NCBI RefSeq assembly: GCF_013087515.1
Contig: NZ_JABFCN010000046.1
Coordinates: 62,001 to 126,000, forward strand
Length of the DNA stretch: 64,000 nt
Reading direction: 5' to 3'
Source: Rhizobium sophorae
Lineage (GTDB): Bacteria > Pseudomonadota > Alphaproteobacteria > Rhizobiales > Rhizobiaceae
Position numbers and translations under genes: made by a program. Positions 25,205-34,478 of the stretch are shown piece after piece. Positions within the stretch are counted from its first letter, which is position 1. Each line of letters begins with the position of its first letter. The notes below the pieces were generated by a model. It did no database searches. It had not been told where the DNA came from and saw nothing but the letters and a program-made list of their open reading frames with translations.

Positions 25205-26308
25205 TTACTGAACGTTGGCGCCGACGACGGAATCCCAGTTCTTGGTGATGGTTTCCTTGCCAGCGGCCTGCTCTTCCAGCGTCGGGAAGACAGCCTTTTC
25301 ATAGGCTGCTGCCGGCGGCAGCTTGTCGAGCAGTTCCTTCGGGATCTTGTTGTTCTTGGCAAGATCGTTGAAGCGGATCGGGTGGCAATAGCCCTTCAGC
25401 CAGCCGAGCTGACCTTCGTCGGAATAGAGATATTCCATCCAGAGCTTGGCAGCGTTCGGGTGCGGAGCGAAGGCGGAAATCGCCTGAACGTAGACGCCGG
25501 CTACGACGCCGGTCTTCGGAACGACGACCTCGAAGGGAGGATTGCCCTTCAGGCCTTCGCCCCACGAGAGGGCGTTGTAGTCCCAGGCGATCACGATCGG
25601 CGTGGAGCCTTGCGCAAAGGGAGCAGCCTTGCCGACGACCGGCACGAAATTGCCGCTCTTGTTCAGTTCGGCAAAGAACTTCAGGCCTTCCTCGGCTGCC
25701 TTGGCCGCGTCGCCGCCGGATGCGGAAAGACCAGCGGCGTAGACGCCCTGGACAGCCTGGTTGGCGCTGCGCGGATCGCCTGCGAGGGCGACGCTGTTTG
25801 CATAGTCGCTCTTCTTCAGGTCGGCCCAGTCGGCCGGCGATTCCTTGACGAGATCTTTGTTCACCAGGAACGCGAGAACGCCGTAATAGTCGCCGTACCA
25901 GTAACCTTCAGCATCCTTGGCGGTATCCGGAATGGAATCCCAGGTGGAGACTTTGTAAGGCTGGATCAGGCCGTCTTTCTTGGCAGACGGGCCGAAAGAG
26001 AGGCCGACGTCGATGACGTCAGGAGCCTGCGGGCCGGTGTTGCCTTTGTTGGCCTTGATGGCTTCGATTTCGTCGCCCGAACTTGCATCCGGGTTCAGTT
26101 CGTTGACCTCGATGCCGTACTTGGCCTTGAAGCCGGCAATGACGTCGCCATAGCCGCACCAGCTGTGCGGAAGAGCGATCGTCGTCAAGCTTCCTTCTTT
26201 TTTGGCGGCGGCGATAAGCTCAGCGCTCGGCTCGGCGGCGGCAATCGCGGTCGAGGCCACGATCAGCGCAGTAGAAAGCGACAGAAGTCGAGAAATGTTA
26301 GAGATCAC
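25205..26308 (-). CDS. ABC importer substrate-binding protein, PotD/FbpA-like
   Basis: 367-residue periplasmic binding protein. The Sec signal (LLSLSTALIVASTAIAAA) ends near residue 25, and the mature part begins AEPSAELIAAAKKEGSLTTIAL, the usual opening of Fbp/PotD-like proteins. Later come DVIDVGLSFGPSAKKDGLI and YYGVLAFLVNKDLVKESPADWADLK. The start is GTG at 26308, supported by AAGGAGAAC upstream. First gene of the operon. The divergent or neighbouring RpiR gene lies about 190 bases upstream on the same strand, so control by it is uncertain. Confidence 0.9.
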   Translation of the reverse strand: MISNISRLLSLSTALIVASTAIAAAEPSAELIAAAKKEGSLTTIALPHSWCGYGDVIAGFKAKYGIEVNELNPDASSGDEIEAIKANKGNTGPQAPDVIDVGLSFGPSAKKDGLIQPYKVSTWDSIPDTAKDAEGYWYGDYYGVLAFLVNKDLVKESPADWADLKKSDYANSVALAGDPRSANQAVQGVYAAGLSASGGDAAKAAEEGLKFFAELNKSGNFVPVVGKAAPFAQGSTPIVIAWDYNALSWGEGLKGNPPFEVVVPKTGVVAGVYVQAISAFAPHPNAAKLWMEYLYSDEGQLGWLKGYCHPIRFNDLAKNNKIPKELLDKLPPAAAYEKAVFPTLEEQAAGKETITKNWDSVVGANVQ

Positions 26309-26499
26309 TGTTGTTCTCCTTCGGGTTTTCAGTGTCTGGCGATGCTGTTAATGAGATTACATGAAGCTTGTGTGACAGTTCGGTGACGTTAATTCTGCTG
26401 TGAATAGCGGGGGTTGCAACAAATGCTTTATTTGCGACAACGCCGTCTGGTTCTGCGAAAAATCCGTCATTGTTTTTCTTCTGTTTTAGTCTTGTCCTC

Positions 26500-27372
26500 C
26501 TAACCCGGTTTACGGAAAAGCCTGGTCTGCTCGAACAGGCCTTCCAGTGTCTTCATGCGCTCTTTCGTCTCGTCCCAGGTCGAATTCTGAACGGCCTCGA
26601 TCAGCGCTTCGACGATGAAAAGGGTGACGACGGAGGAATCCCAGGCCGACGGCGCCTCGATCCGGACGCGGAAGGCATGCCTGGCGAGCTTGGCGGCCGG
26701 CGAACCCCATTGGTCGGTGAAGACGATGATTTCGGCGCCGCGCTTGCGGGCGGCAGTCGCAAGGCTCACCATCTCCTGCTCGTAGCGGCGGATGTCGAAG
26801 ATGATCAGGATGTCGCCGGCATTCATGTTGAGGACATATTGCGGCCAACTGCTGGAATTCGACGATAGTAGTGTCGTTGCCGGCCGGATCACCTGCATAT
26901 GGGTGAAGAAATATTCGGCAAGCGCGCCGGTGATGCGGCCGCCGACGAAATAAAGGCCGCGTTTGCGGTCGGAGAGCAGCGCGGCGACGCTGTCGAAAGT
27001 CGCGGTGTCGAGATCGGTCAGCGTCTGGCGCAGATTGCCCATGATGGCATCGGCGAAACGGTTGAGAATATGGGTGCCCGGCGCGTTCTGCGCCCAGCGG
27101 TCGTGCTTGGCGATCGGGTTCGAGATCGTCGCCTCGACTTCCTGATGCAAATGCGCCTGAAAGTCCGGATAACCCTTGAAGCCGAGCTTCTGCACCATGC
27201 GTACGACGGTCGGCGTCGAGACGCCGGCGTTTTCGGCTATCGTGGTGATGCTGCCGAGGCCGGAGACCGGATAATTGTCCAGCAGGCTTTCTGCCAGCTG
27301 CTTCTCGGCACGAGTCAACACCCCCAAATGCGAGTGTATGACGTCCGAAACCGTTTTCGACGCAACTGTCAC
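26500..27372 (-). CDS. RpiR/MurR-family regulator with SIS domain
   Basis: 290 residues: an N-terminal RpiR helix-turn-helix (about 1-80, with SITTIAENAGVSTPTVVRMVQKLGFKGYPDFQAHL) and a C-terminal SIS fold that normally binds a phosphosugar (about 120-260, GLYFVGGRITGALAEYFFTHM, IIFDIRRYEQEMVSLATAARKRGA). The start is GTG at 27372, with GGGGAG about ten bases upstream. It is divergent from the amidohydrolase gene at 27542 that heads the permease/glutamine-synthetase cluster and probably controls it. Because several RpiR proteins next to amino-acid pathways do not sense sugars, the effector is open. Confidence 0.88.
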   Translation of the reverse strand: MTVASKTVSDVIHSHLGVLTRAEKQLAESLLDNYPVSGLGSITTIAENAGVSTPTVVRMVQKLGFKGYPDFQAHLHQEVEATISNPIAKHDRWAQNAPGTHILNRFADAIMGNLRQTLTDLDTATFDSVAALLSDRKRGLYFVGGRITGALAEYFFTHMQVIRPATTLLSSNSSSWPQYVLNMNAGDILIIFDIRRYEQEMVSLATAARKRGAEIIVFTDQWGSPAAKLARHAFRVRIEAPSAWDSSVVTLFIVEALIEAVQNSTWDETKERMKTLEGLFEQTRLFRKPG

Positions 27373-27455
27373 TTAATATGCTCCCCGGGATGGTCTGGCG
27401 CCACTTTCCCACTCAAAGTTAACAACGCTGTCACAATCCATGTCAACCACTGTCA

Positions 27456-27471
27456 TGAAAAGAAATTTTCA
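27456..27471. promoter_or_regulatory. candidate RpiR operator
   Basis: TGAAAAGAAATTTTCA: six-base arms TGAAAA / TTTTCA around four bases, in the 169-base divergent region. A second short palindrome, AAGAATTCTT, lies about 30 bases further right. Only one copy of each was seen, so the assignment is tentative. Confidence 0.35.
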
Positions 27472-27541
27472 GTCCATGCTTGACACTGACCGAAACCTGA
27501 AGAATTCTTTTCTTCATCAAGAATTTGTTAAGGGATAAGGA

Positions 27542-28321
27542 GTGGCGCCTTTGGTGCTGGCCCGGCCGAAAATCCTCAGCGAAGCGGACGGCGACTGCGT
27601 CGGGATCGAACGCATTCACGGCCGGAGCCCGGTGCTTCTAATCTGCGAGCACGCTTCGAATGCGCTCCCAGCCGTTTTCGGTGATCTCGGCCTGCCCAGC
27701 GAAGCGCTCTCCAGCCACATCGCCTGGGACCCGGGCGCGCTGGCGGTCGCGCGCATCCTATCGGAAGCGCTTGACGCGACGCTCGCTTACCAGCGGTTTT
27801 CACGGCTTATCTACGACTGCAACCGGCCGCCCAGTTCACCCGGCGCCATGCCGGAGACCAGCGAAATTTATGCCATTCCCGGCAACAAGGATTTGAGCCC
27901 TGAAGAACGGCTTGCGCGCACCGATGCGCTCTATGTACCTTTCCATGACGCCATTCGCGGGCTGATCCGCGATCGCCGGGCGAGGGGTCAGGACAGCATC
28001 ATCGTGACGATGCACAGCTTCACGCCGGTCTATCATGGCCGCGAACGCGCCGTCGAACTCGGCATATTGCACGATGAGGACAGCCGGCTCGCCGATCGCA
28101 TGCTGGAGGCCGCTGCCAAGGCGCCGCTTTACAGGACGGAACGCAACGAGCCCTACGGACCCGAGGACGGCGTGACCCACACGCTGATCCTGCACGGGCT
28201 TTCGAACGGCTTGCGCAATGTGATGATCGAGGTCCGCAACGACCTCATCGCAGACGATAGCGGCCAAGGGGTCATGGCTGACTATCTAAAAGGGCTGCTC
28301 CAGGAAAGCCTGGACGCCTGA
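27542..28321 (+). CDS. N-formylglutamate amidohydrolase family protein
   Basis: 259-residue zinc-type amidohydrolase of the PF05013 family. The diagnostic VLLICEHASNALP lies near residues 31-43, followed by HIAWDPGALAVARILSE, FSRLIYDCNRPPSSPGAMPE, VTMHSFTPVYHGRERAVELGI and the late VMIEVRNDLIA. The classical enzyme splits N-formylglutamate in histidine breakdown, but no hut genes are present here. Beside a gamma-glutamyl-amide synthetase-like gene it may instead hydrolyse a glutamyl amide (inference). Start GTG at 27542 follows AAGGGATAAGGA. First gene of the rightward cluster. Confidence 0.85.
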   Translation: MAPLVLARPKILSEADGDCVGIERIHGRSPVLLICEHASNALPAVFGDLGLPSEALSSHIAWDPGALAVARILSEALDATLAYQRFSRLIYDCNRPPSSPGAMPETSEIYAIPGNKDLSPEERLARTDALYVPFHDAIRGLIRDRRARGQDSIIVTMHSFTPVYHGRERAVELGILHDEDSRLADRMLEAAAKAPLYRTERNEPYGPEDGVTHTLILHGLSNGLRNVMIEVRNDLIADDSGQGVMADYLKGLLQESLDA

Positions 28322-28440
28322 TAAAAAGAAGAACCCGAGGGAGCAGTTTATCTGCGGACGTCCGCATGGCGAAAATGCCACGGACAATTGGCACTGAATC
28401 GGTCCGCAATCCCGCGGCCGGTCGTGAACAGGGGGAAGTC

Positions 28441-29997
28441 ATGTCGGACTATACCGAACTGGACAAGAAGCAGGATGTGCACATCCTGCATTCCATGGGC
28501 TATGCCCAGGAACTCGAACGGCGAATGAGTTCATTCTCGAATTTCGCCGTCTCATTCTCCATTATTTGCATCCTTTCCGGCGGCATCAATTCGCTGGCGC
28601 AAGCGACCTCAGGCGCCGGCGGGGCGGCAATCGGCATCGGCTGGCCACTCGGCTGCTTCATCTCGCTCGTGTTTGCCGTCGCCATGGCGCAGATCAGCTC
28701 CGCCTACCCGACTGCCGGCGGCCTCTATCACTGGGGCTCGATCCTCGGCAACCGCTTCACCGGCTGGCTGACCGCATGGTTCAACCTGCTCGGTCTGGTC
28801 ACCGTGCTCGGCGCCATCAACGTGGGCACCTATTATTTCTTCATGGGCACGTTCGGCACGGGCTACCTCGGCCTGACGGACACCATCACGGTGCGGATCG
28901 TCTTCCTGGTCATCATCACCGGCGCGCAGGCACTGGTGAACCATATGGGAATCGGGCTGACCGCAAAGCTGACGGACTTCTCGGGTTACCTGATTTTCGC
29001 AACCGCCATCGCGCTTGCGGCGGTGTGCCTGTTGTCGGCCCCGTCCTATGAATTCGGCCGGCTCTTCACCTTCGCCAACTATTCCGGCGAAGCGGGCGGT
29101 AATGTCTGGCCGACGACGTCGGGCAGCTGGGTTTTCCTTCTCGGCCTGCTGCTGCCGATCTATACCATCACCGGCTACGACGCTTCGGCCCATACGTCGG
29201 AAGAAACCGTCAAGGCGGCCCACTCCGTTCCGCGCGGCATGGTTTCCTCCGTGCTCTGGTCGGCACTCTTCGGCTACATCATGCTGTGCTCCTTCGTGCT
29301 CATGCTGCCAAACATGGACGATGCTGCAAAGCAGGGCTGGAACGTGTTCTTCTGGGCGATGGACTCGCAGGTCAATGCGGCCGTGAAGGACATCCTCTAC
29401 CTTGCGATCCTCGTCAGCCAGTGGCTGTGCGGCCTTGCGACCGTCACTTCGGTCTCCCGCATGATCTTCGCCTTCTCGCGTGACGGCGGCCTGCCGGCGT
29501 CCAAGGCGCTGTCGAAGGTCAGCCCGCAGTATCGCACGCCTGTGGCCGCGATCTGGACCGGCTCGATCCTGTCCGTGCTATTCGTCTGGGGTTCCTCGCT
29601 GGTTACGATCGGCGACACGCCGGTCTACACGATCGTCGTCTCGTGCACCGTAATCTTCCTGTTTTTCTCATTCGCGATCCCGATCACGCTCGGCCTCTTC
29701 GCCTGGGGCACATCGAAGTGGGACAAGATGGGCCCATGGAATCTCGGCGAAGCCGTCTTCAAGCTCTTTGCGGTGCTCTCGATCATCGCGATGATCCTAA
29801 TCTTCATTCTCGGCATCCAGCCGCCGAACGAATGGGCGCTCTATATCACCGTCGGTTTCCTCGTGGTCACCGGTATCGTCTGGTTCGGCTTCGAGAGCCG
29901 CCGCTTCAAGGGGCCGCCGATCGGCGCCGACGTGGCGAAACGCCAGGCCGAAATTGCGGCGGCTGAAGCGGCCGTCGGCGAAAGCGGCGAAGGCTGA
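28441..29997 (+). CDS. APC-family amino acid/amine permease
   Basis: 518-residue cytoplasmic-membrane transporter with about twelve hydrophobic helices. The N-terminus has the ELERRMSSFSNFAVSFSIICI stretch and the PTAGGLYHWGSILG motif of the amino acid/choline (ACT/BAT-like) branch of the APC superfamily; the mid-protein GYDASAHTSEETV is also typical of that branch. The ATG at 28441 is chosen for GGGGGAAG upstream. It probably imports the amine or amino compound processed by the next three enzymes. Confidence 0.88.
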   Translation: MSDYTELDKKQDVHILHSMGYAQELERRMSSFSNFAVSFSIICILSGGINSLAQATSGAGGAAIGIGWPLGCFISLVFAVAMAQISSAYPTAGGLYHWGSILGNRFTGWLTAWFNLLGLVTVLGAINVGTYYFFMGTFGTGYLGLTDTITVRIVFLVIITGAQALVNHMGIGLTAKLTDFSGYLIFATAIALAAVCLLSAPSYEFGRLFTFANYSGEAGGNVWPTTSGSWVFLLGLLLPIYTITGYDASAHTSEETVKAAHSVPRGMVSSVLWSALFGYIMLCSFVLMLPNMDDAAKQGWNVFFWAMDSQVNAAVKDILYLAILVSQWLCGLATVTSVSRMIFAFSRDGGLPASKALSKVSPQYRTPVAAIWTGSILSVLFVWGSSLVTIGDTPVYTIVVSCTVIFLFFSFAIPITLGLFAWGTSKWDKMGPWNLGEAVFKLFAVLSIIAMILIFILGIQPPNEWALYITVGFLVVTGIVWFGFESRRFKGPPIGADVAKRQAEIAAAEAAVGESGEG

Positions 29998-30023
29998 ACA
30001 TCGAGGCTTCCCTCTCAAATGGC

Positions 30024-30044
30024 GGGGCCGCATCCTGCGGCCCC
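30024..30044. other. intercistronic hairpin after the permease gene
   Basis: GGGGCCGC and GCGGCCCC pair around five bases, 26 bases past the permease stop. There is no T-run, so it is more likely an RNA-stability element or weak attenuator than a terminator. Confidence 0.5.
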
Positions 30045-30145
30045 ATCACCGGTTCAACGAAAAGGCATCGGGCCGTGATACCAGGCCGGGCGTATGCGAT
30101 TTCGTTGCCCCGATTTTATCAATCCCTATTTCAGGCGGATCAATC

Positions 30146-31510
30146 ATGAGCAGCTACACAATCGACGATCTCAGGAAGGATGTTGCCGAAGGGCGCATCG
30201 ACACGGTTCTGGCCTGCCAGGTGGATATGCAAGGCCGGCTGATGGGCAAGCGTTTCCAGGCGGAATATTTCGTCGAGAGCGCTTGGAAGGAAACGCATAG
30301 CTGCAACTATCTGATCGCCACCGATATGGAGATGGAGACTGTCTCCGGCTACAAGGCGACGAGCTGGGAGAAGGGCTACGGCGACTACACGATGAAGCCG
30401 GATCTGGCGACGCTGCGTCGTATTCCCTGGCTCGAAGGCACCGCGCTGGTGCTCTGCGACGTGCTCGATCATCACACGCATGAGGAGGTCGCCCACTCGC
30501 CGCGTGCGATCCTGAAGAAGCAGGTGAAGCGGCTCGAGGATATGGGCATGAAGGCCTATATGGCCTCCGAGCTCGAATTCTTTCTGTTCGACCAGAGCTA
30601 CGAGGCGGCGCAGGCTTCCGGCTACCGCAATCTCAAGCTCGCCAGCGCCTACAACGAGGACTACCACATCTTCCAGACCACCAAGGAGGAAGAGGTGATG
30701 CGGGCGATCCGCACCGGGCTGCAGGGCGCCGGCATTCCGGTCGAGAACTCGAAGGGCGAGGCGTCCGCCGGCCAGGAGGAGATCAACGTGCGCTACGCTG
30801 ATGCGCTCGCCATGGCCGACCGGCACGCGATCATCAAAAACGGCTGCAAGGAGATCGCCTGGTCGAAGGGCAAGGCCATCACATTCCTCGCCAAGTGGAA
30901 TTACAATGCCGCCGGCAGTTCCTCGCATATCCATCAGTCGCTTTGGAGCCTGGAGGAAAAGCCGCTGTTTTTCGACCATACGGGCAAATACGGCATGTCG
31001 CCGCTGATGCACAATTACGTCGCCGGGCTTCTCGCCCATGCGAGCGAGATCACCTATTTCCTGGCGCCTTACATCAATTCCTACAAACGCTTCATGGCTG
31101 GCACCTTTGCGCCGACCAAGGCGATTTGGAGCAAGGACAACCGCACCGCCGGCTATCGGCTCTGCGGCGAGGAGACCAAGGGAATTCGTATCGAGTGCCG
31201 CGTCGGCGGCTCCGATCTCAATCCGTATCTCGCCTTCGCCGCGCTGCTCGCCGCCGGCATTGACGGGATCGAAAACAAGCTCGAACTCGAAGCCCCCTTC
31301 GTCGGCGACGCCTACGGCGGCAAGGGCGTTCGCGAAATCCCGCGCACGCTGCGCGCGGCGACGACTGAAATGACGGAATCGGCAATGCTGCGCAAAGCCT
31401 TCGGCGACGATGTGATCGACCACTACACCCGCGCTGCCGAATGGGAGCAGGAAGAATACGACCGTCGCATCACCGACTGGGAAGTAGCGCGCGGTTTCGA
31501 AAGAGCTTAA
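30146..31510 (+). CDS. type I glutamine-synthetase-like ligase, probable gamma-glutamyl-amide synthetase
   Basis: 454-residue enzyme of the glutamine synthetase superfamily. Metal and substrate motifs are intact: ASELEFFLFD, ENSKGEASAGQEEINVRY, AAGSSSHIHQSL, and ETKGIRIECRVGGSDLNPYLAF. The N-terminus (RIDTVLACQVDMQGRLMGKR) resembles the PuuA/GlnT/IpuC group that joins glutamate to an amine rather than to ammonia, and the adenylylation-tyrosine loop of GlnA is not evident. ATG at 30146 follows AGGCGGA. Neighbouring permease and dehydrogenases support a role in amine or amino-alcohol catabolism. The exact amine is unknown. Confidence 0.85.
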   Translation: MSSYTIDDLRKDVAEGRIDTVLACQVDMQGRLMGKRFQAEYFVESAWKETHSCNYLIATDMEMETVSGYKATSWEKGYGDYTMKPDLATLRRIPWLEGTALVLCDVLDHHTHEEVAHSPRAILKKQVKRLEDMGMKAYMASELEFFLFDQSYEAAQASGYRNLKLASAYNEDYHIFQTTKEEEVMRAIRTGLQGAGIPVENSKGEASAGQEEINVRYADALAMADRHAIIKNGCKEIAWSKGKAITFLAKWNYNAAGSSSHIHQSLWSLEEKPLFFDHTGKYGMSPLMHNYVAGLLAHASEITYFLAPYINSYKRFMAGTFAPTKAIWSKDNRTAGYRLCGEETKGIRIECRVGGSDLNPYLAFAALLAAGIDGIENKLELEAPFVGDAYGGKGVREIPRTLRAATTEMTESAMLRKAFGDDVIDHYTRAAEWEQEEYDRRITDWEVARGFERA

Positions 31511-31527
31511 GAGGCATTTTGCGGGTT

Positions 31528-31666
31528 GCCCCTCACCCTAACCCTCTCCCCGCGCGCGGGGAGAGGGGACGTGCCCAAAGCAGCGTTCGAGGTTAAGGAA
31601 GGCGGTGCGGCATATCCCCTTCGCGCCGCAGGCGCGGAGAAGGTGCCGGCAGGCGGATGAGGGGCT
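31528..31666. repeat. rhizobial mosaic repeat between the GS-like and aldehyde dehydrogenase genes
   Basis: Starts GCCCCTCACCCTAACCCTCT and ends GGATGAGGGGC. An inner hairpin joins CTCTCCCCGCG to CGCGGGGAGAG, and a GGTGCCGGCAGGCGGATGAG segment is shared with the copy ending at 5188. It occupies most of the 201-base gap within the operon. Confidence 0.65.
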
Positions 31667-31711
31667 ACGGCCTCACTCAAATTTTGAAGAATGCGAGGAT
31701 AGGAACAGATC

Positions 31712-33097
31712 ATGGCAATGATCCAATGCATTTCACCGGTTGACGGGTCGGTCTATGCCGAGCGCCCGACGCTTTCGCTCGACGCCGCCAGGGATGTGGT
31801 GGCGCGCGCCCGCAAGGCGCAGAAAGCCTGGGCGAAACGGCCGCTCGAAGAGCGTGTGCAGTTGGTGCTGAAGGGTGCTGCGCGGCTGAACGAGATGTCC
31901 GATCTCGTCGTGCCGGAGCTTGCCTGGCAGATGGGCCGGCCGGTCAAGTATGGCGGCGAATACAAGGGCTTCAACGAGCGCTCCAACTATGTCGCTTCGA
32001 TAGCGGCGGATGCGCTGGCGCCTCTCGTCGTCGAGGAGAGCGAACGTTTCGAGCGCCGCATCGAGCGCGAGGCGCATGGCGTCCTCTTCGTCGTCGCGCC
32101 GTGGAACTATCCGTATATGACGGCGATCAATACGATTGCGCCGGCGCTGATGGCCGGCAATACCGTGGTGCTGAAACATGCCTCGCAGACACTGCTGGTC
32201 GGTGAGCGGCTGGTGCAAGCCTTCATCGAGGCCGGCGTTCCCGAGGATGTGTTCCAGAACGTCTTCCTCGATCATGAAACGACTTCGGCGCTGATTGCCG
32301 CCGGCAGCTTCAATTTCGTCAACTTCACCGGATCGGTCGAAGGCGGGCGGTCGATGGAACGGGCGGCTGCCGGCACCTTCACCGGCCTTGGCCTCGAACT
32401 CGGCGGCAAGGATCCGGGTTATGTCATGGAGGACGCCGATCTTGAGGCGGCCGTCGACACCCTGATGGACGGCGCGACCTACAATTCCGGCCAGTGCTGC
32501 TGCGGTATCGAGCGCATCTATGTACATGAATCGCTCTATGACGCCTTTGTCGAGAAGTCGGTTGCCTGGGTGTCGAACTACAAGCTCGGCAATCCGCTCG
32601 ATCCCGAGACGTCGCTCGGGCCGATGGCACATAAGCGCTTCGCCAAGGTGGTGCGCGAGCAGATCGCCGATGCGGTTTCCAAGGGCGCCAAAGCGCTTGT
32701 CGATCCCAAGCTTTTCCCCCAGGATGACGGCGGCGCCTATCTTGCACCGCAGGTCCTCGTCGATGTCGACCACTCCATGGCCTTCATGCGCGAAGAGACT
32801 TTCGGTCCGGCGGTCGGCATCATGAAAGTGAAGAGCGACGAGGAGGCACTCGCTTTGATGAACGACAGCCAGTACGGGCTGACGGCCTCGCTCTGGACCA
32901 AAGATGTCGAGCGGGCAGGGCGGCTCGGCCGCGAGATCGAAACCGGCACCGTTTTCATGAACCGCGCTGATTATCTCGACCCGGCGCTTTGCTGGACCGG
33001 CGTCAAGGAGACTGGCCGCGGCGGCTCGCTGTCGATCATCGGCTTCCACAATCTGACGCGTCCGAAATCCTTCCATCTGAAGAAAGTCACAGCATGA
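31712..33097 (+). CDS. NAD(P)-dependent aldehyde dehydrogenase
   Basis: 461-residue ALDH-superfamily enzyme. Visible catalytic elements are the PWNYP oxyanion Asn, FTGSVEGGR nucleotide-binding turn, the general base Glu in LELGGKDPGYV, and the nucleophile in GQCCCG, Cys263 by the GQxC rule. It is about 30 residues shorter than the common 490-residue types, like succinate-semialdehyde-type shorter forms. AGGA precedes the ATG at 31712, and its stop overlaps the alcohol dehydrogenase start by four bases. Expected to oxidise the aldehyde made by that neighbour to a carboxylate. Confidence 0.93.
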   Translation: MAMIQCISPVDGSVYAERPTLSLDAARDVVARARKAQKAWAKRPLEERVQLVLKGAARLNEMSDLVVPELAWQMGRPVKYGGEYKGFNERSNYVASIAADALAPLVVEESERFERRIEREAHGVLFVVAPWNYPYMTAINTIAPALMAGNTVVLKHASQTLLVGERLVQAFIEAGVPEDVFQNVFLDHETTSALIAAGSFNFVNFTGSVEGGRSMERAAAGTFTGLGLELGGKDPGYVMEDADLEAAVDTLMDGATYNSGQCCCGIERIYVHESLYDAFVEKSVAWVSNYKLGNPLDPETSLGPMAHKRFAKVVREQIADAVSKGAKALVDPKLFPQDDGGAYLAPQVLVDVDHSMAFMREETFGPAVGIMKVKSDEEALALMNDSQYGLTASLWTKDVERAGRLGREIETGTVFMNRADYLDPALCWTGVKETGRGGSLSIIGFHNLTRPKSFHLKKVTA

Positions 33098-34248
33098 GCA
33101 GCAGCAACATCACCGCAAACTGGAGCTATCCGACATCGGTCAAGCTTGGCCGGGGCCGCATCACGGAACTGGCCGGCGCCTGCAAGAGCCTCGGCATCAA
33201 GAAGCCGCTGCTCGTCACCGACCGTGGCCTTGCCTCGATGGCGATCACCAAGACTGCGCTCGATATTCTCGAAGATGCCGGTCTCGGCCGGGCGATCTTT
33301 GCCGATGTCGATCCGAACCCGAACGAAAAGAACCTCGACGCCGGCGTCAGGGCTTTCAAGGACGGCGGCCATGACGGCGTTGTCGCCTTCGGCGGCGGTT
33401 CCGGCCTCGATCTCGGCAAGTGCGTCGCCTTCATGGCCGGCCAGACGCGGCCGGTCTGGGACTTCGAAGATATCGGCGACTGGTGGATGCGTGCGAGCCT
33501 CGAGGGCATCGCCCCGATCGTCGCTGTACCGACAACGGCAGGCACCGGTTCGGAAGTTGGGCGCGCCAGCGTCATCACCAATTCCGAAACGCATGTGAAG
33601 AAGATCATCTTCCATCCGAAGTTCCTGCCTGGTGTCGTCATTTCAGATCCTGAACTGACGGTCGGCATGCCGAAGATCATCACGGCCGGCACCGGCATGG
33701 ATGCTTTCGCCCATTGCCTGGAGGCCTATTCCTCGCCCTTCTATCACCCGATGTCAGCCGGCATCGCGCTGGAAGGCATGCGGCTCGTCAAGGAATTCCT
33801 GCCGCGCGCCTATAGGGAAGGCACGGATTTGGAAGCCCGCGCCAACATGATGGCCGCCGCCGCCATGGGCGCGGTCGCCTTCCAGAAGGGGCTCGGCGCC
33901 ATTCACGCGCTGTCGCACCCAATCGGCGCCGTCTACAACACCCATCACGGCATGACCAACGCGGTGGTGATGCCGGCGGTGCTGCGCTTTAATCGTAAGG
34001 CGATCGAGGAGAAGATCGGCCGTGCCGCGGCCTATCTCGGCATTTCGGGCGGTTTCGACGGGTTCTACGATTATGTGCTGAAGCTTCGCTCCGAACTCGG
34101 CGTGCCGGAGACGCTGTCGGCGATGGGAATCGCCGCCGACCGCATCGACGAATTGTCGGCCATGGCGATCGAAGATCCGAGCGCCGGCGGTAACCCGGTT
34201 GCAATGACACTCGAAAATACCAAGGCTCTTTTCAGGGATTGCTTCTGA
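33094..34248 (+). CDS. iron-containing (group III) alcohol dehydrogenase
   Basis: 384-residue NAD(P)-dependent alcohol dehydrogenase. The N-terminal strand WSYPTSVKLGRGRI, cofactor loop FGGGSGLDLGKC, PTTAGTGSEVGRASVI, and the metal-binding region GMDAFAHCLEAY with HALSHPIGAVYNTHHGMTNAVV (three His ligands) are all intact. The ATG overlaps the aldehyde dehydrogenase stop (ATGA), so the pair is co-translated. In sequence with the next-door aldehyde dehydrogenase it could take an alcohol to an acid, for example a gamma-glutamylated amino alcohol (inference). Last gene of the operon. Confidence 0.93.
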   Translation: MSSSNITANWSYPTSVKLGRGRITELAGACKSLGIKKPLLVTDRGLASMAITKTALDILEDAGLGRAIFADVDPNPNEKNLDAGVRAFKDGGHDGVVAFGGGSGLDLGKCVAFMAGQTRPVWDFEDIGDWWMRASLEGIAPIVAVPTTAGTGSEVGRASVITNSETHVKKIIFHPKFLPGVVISDPELTVGMPKIITAGTGMDAFAHCLEAYSSPFYHPMSAGIALEGMRLVKEFLPRAYREGTDLEARANMMAAAAMGAVAFQKGLGAIHALSHPIGAVYNTHHGMTNAVVMPAVLRFNRKAIEEKIGRAAAYLGISGGFDGFYDYVLKLRSELGVPETLSAMGIAADRIDELSAMAIEDPSAGGNPVAMTLENTKALFRDCF

Positions 34249-34275
34249 CAACATAAGAGCGGACCTACAGACCGG

Positions 34276-34306
34276 CCTGGAAAACCTCGGTTTTCCGGGC
34301 TTTTTT
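34276..34306 (+). terminator. terminator of the amine/alcohol operon
   Basis: GGAAAACC, two bases, GGTTTTCC, with flanking CC/GG pairs, followed by six T. It lies 27 bases past the alcohol dehydrogenase stop. Confidence 0.85.
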
Positions 34307-34478
34307 CGTTGCCGCGGCATCCCAAGTTTTAGGGATGTGAAAAATACCGGCTGCAATTTCGCCGCCCGTGTTTCGAATTTGTTAACCATGATTAGAAAGG
34401 ATGGATTAACCGCACGATGCTCCGATGGTGCGTAAAAGAGCGATTCCGGCTCGCACCATAGCCTTCCGAGGACCGAAA

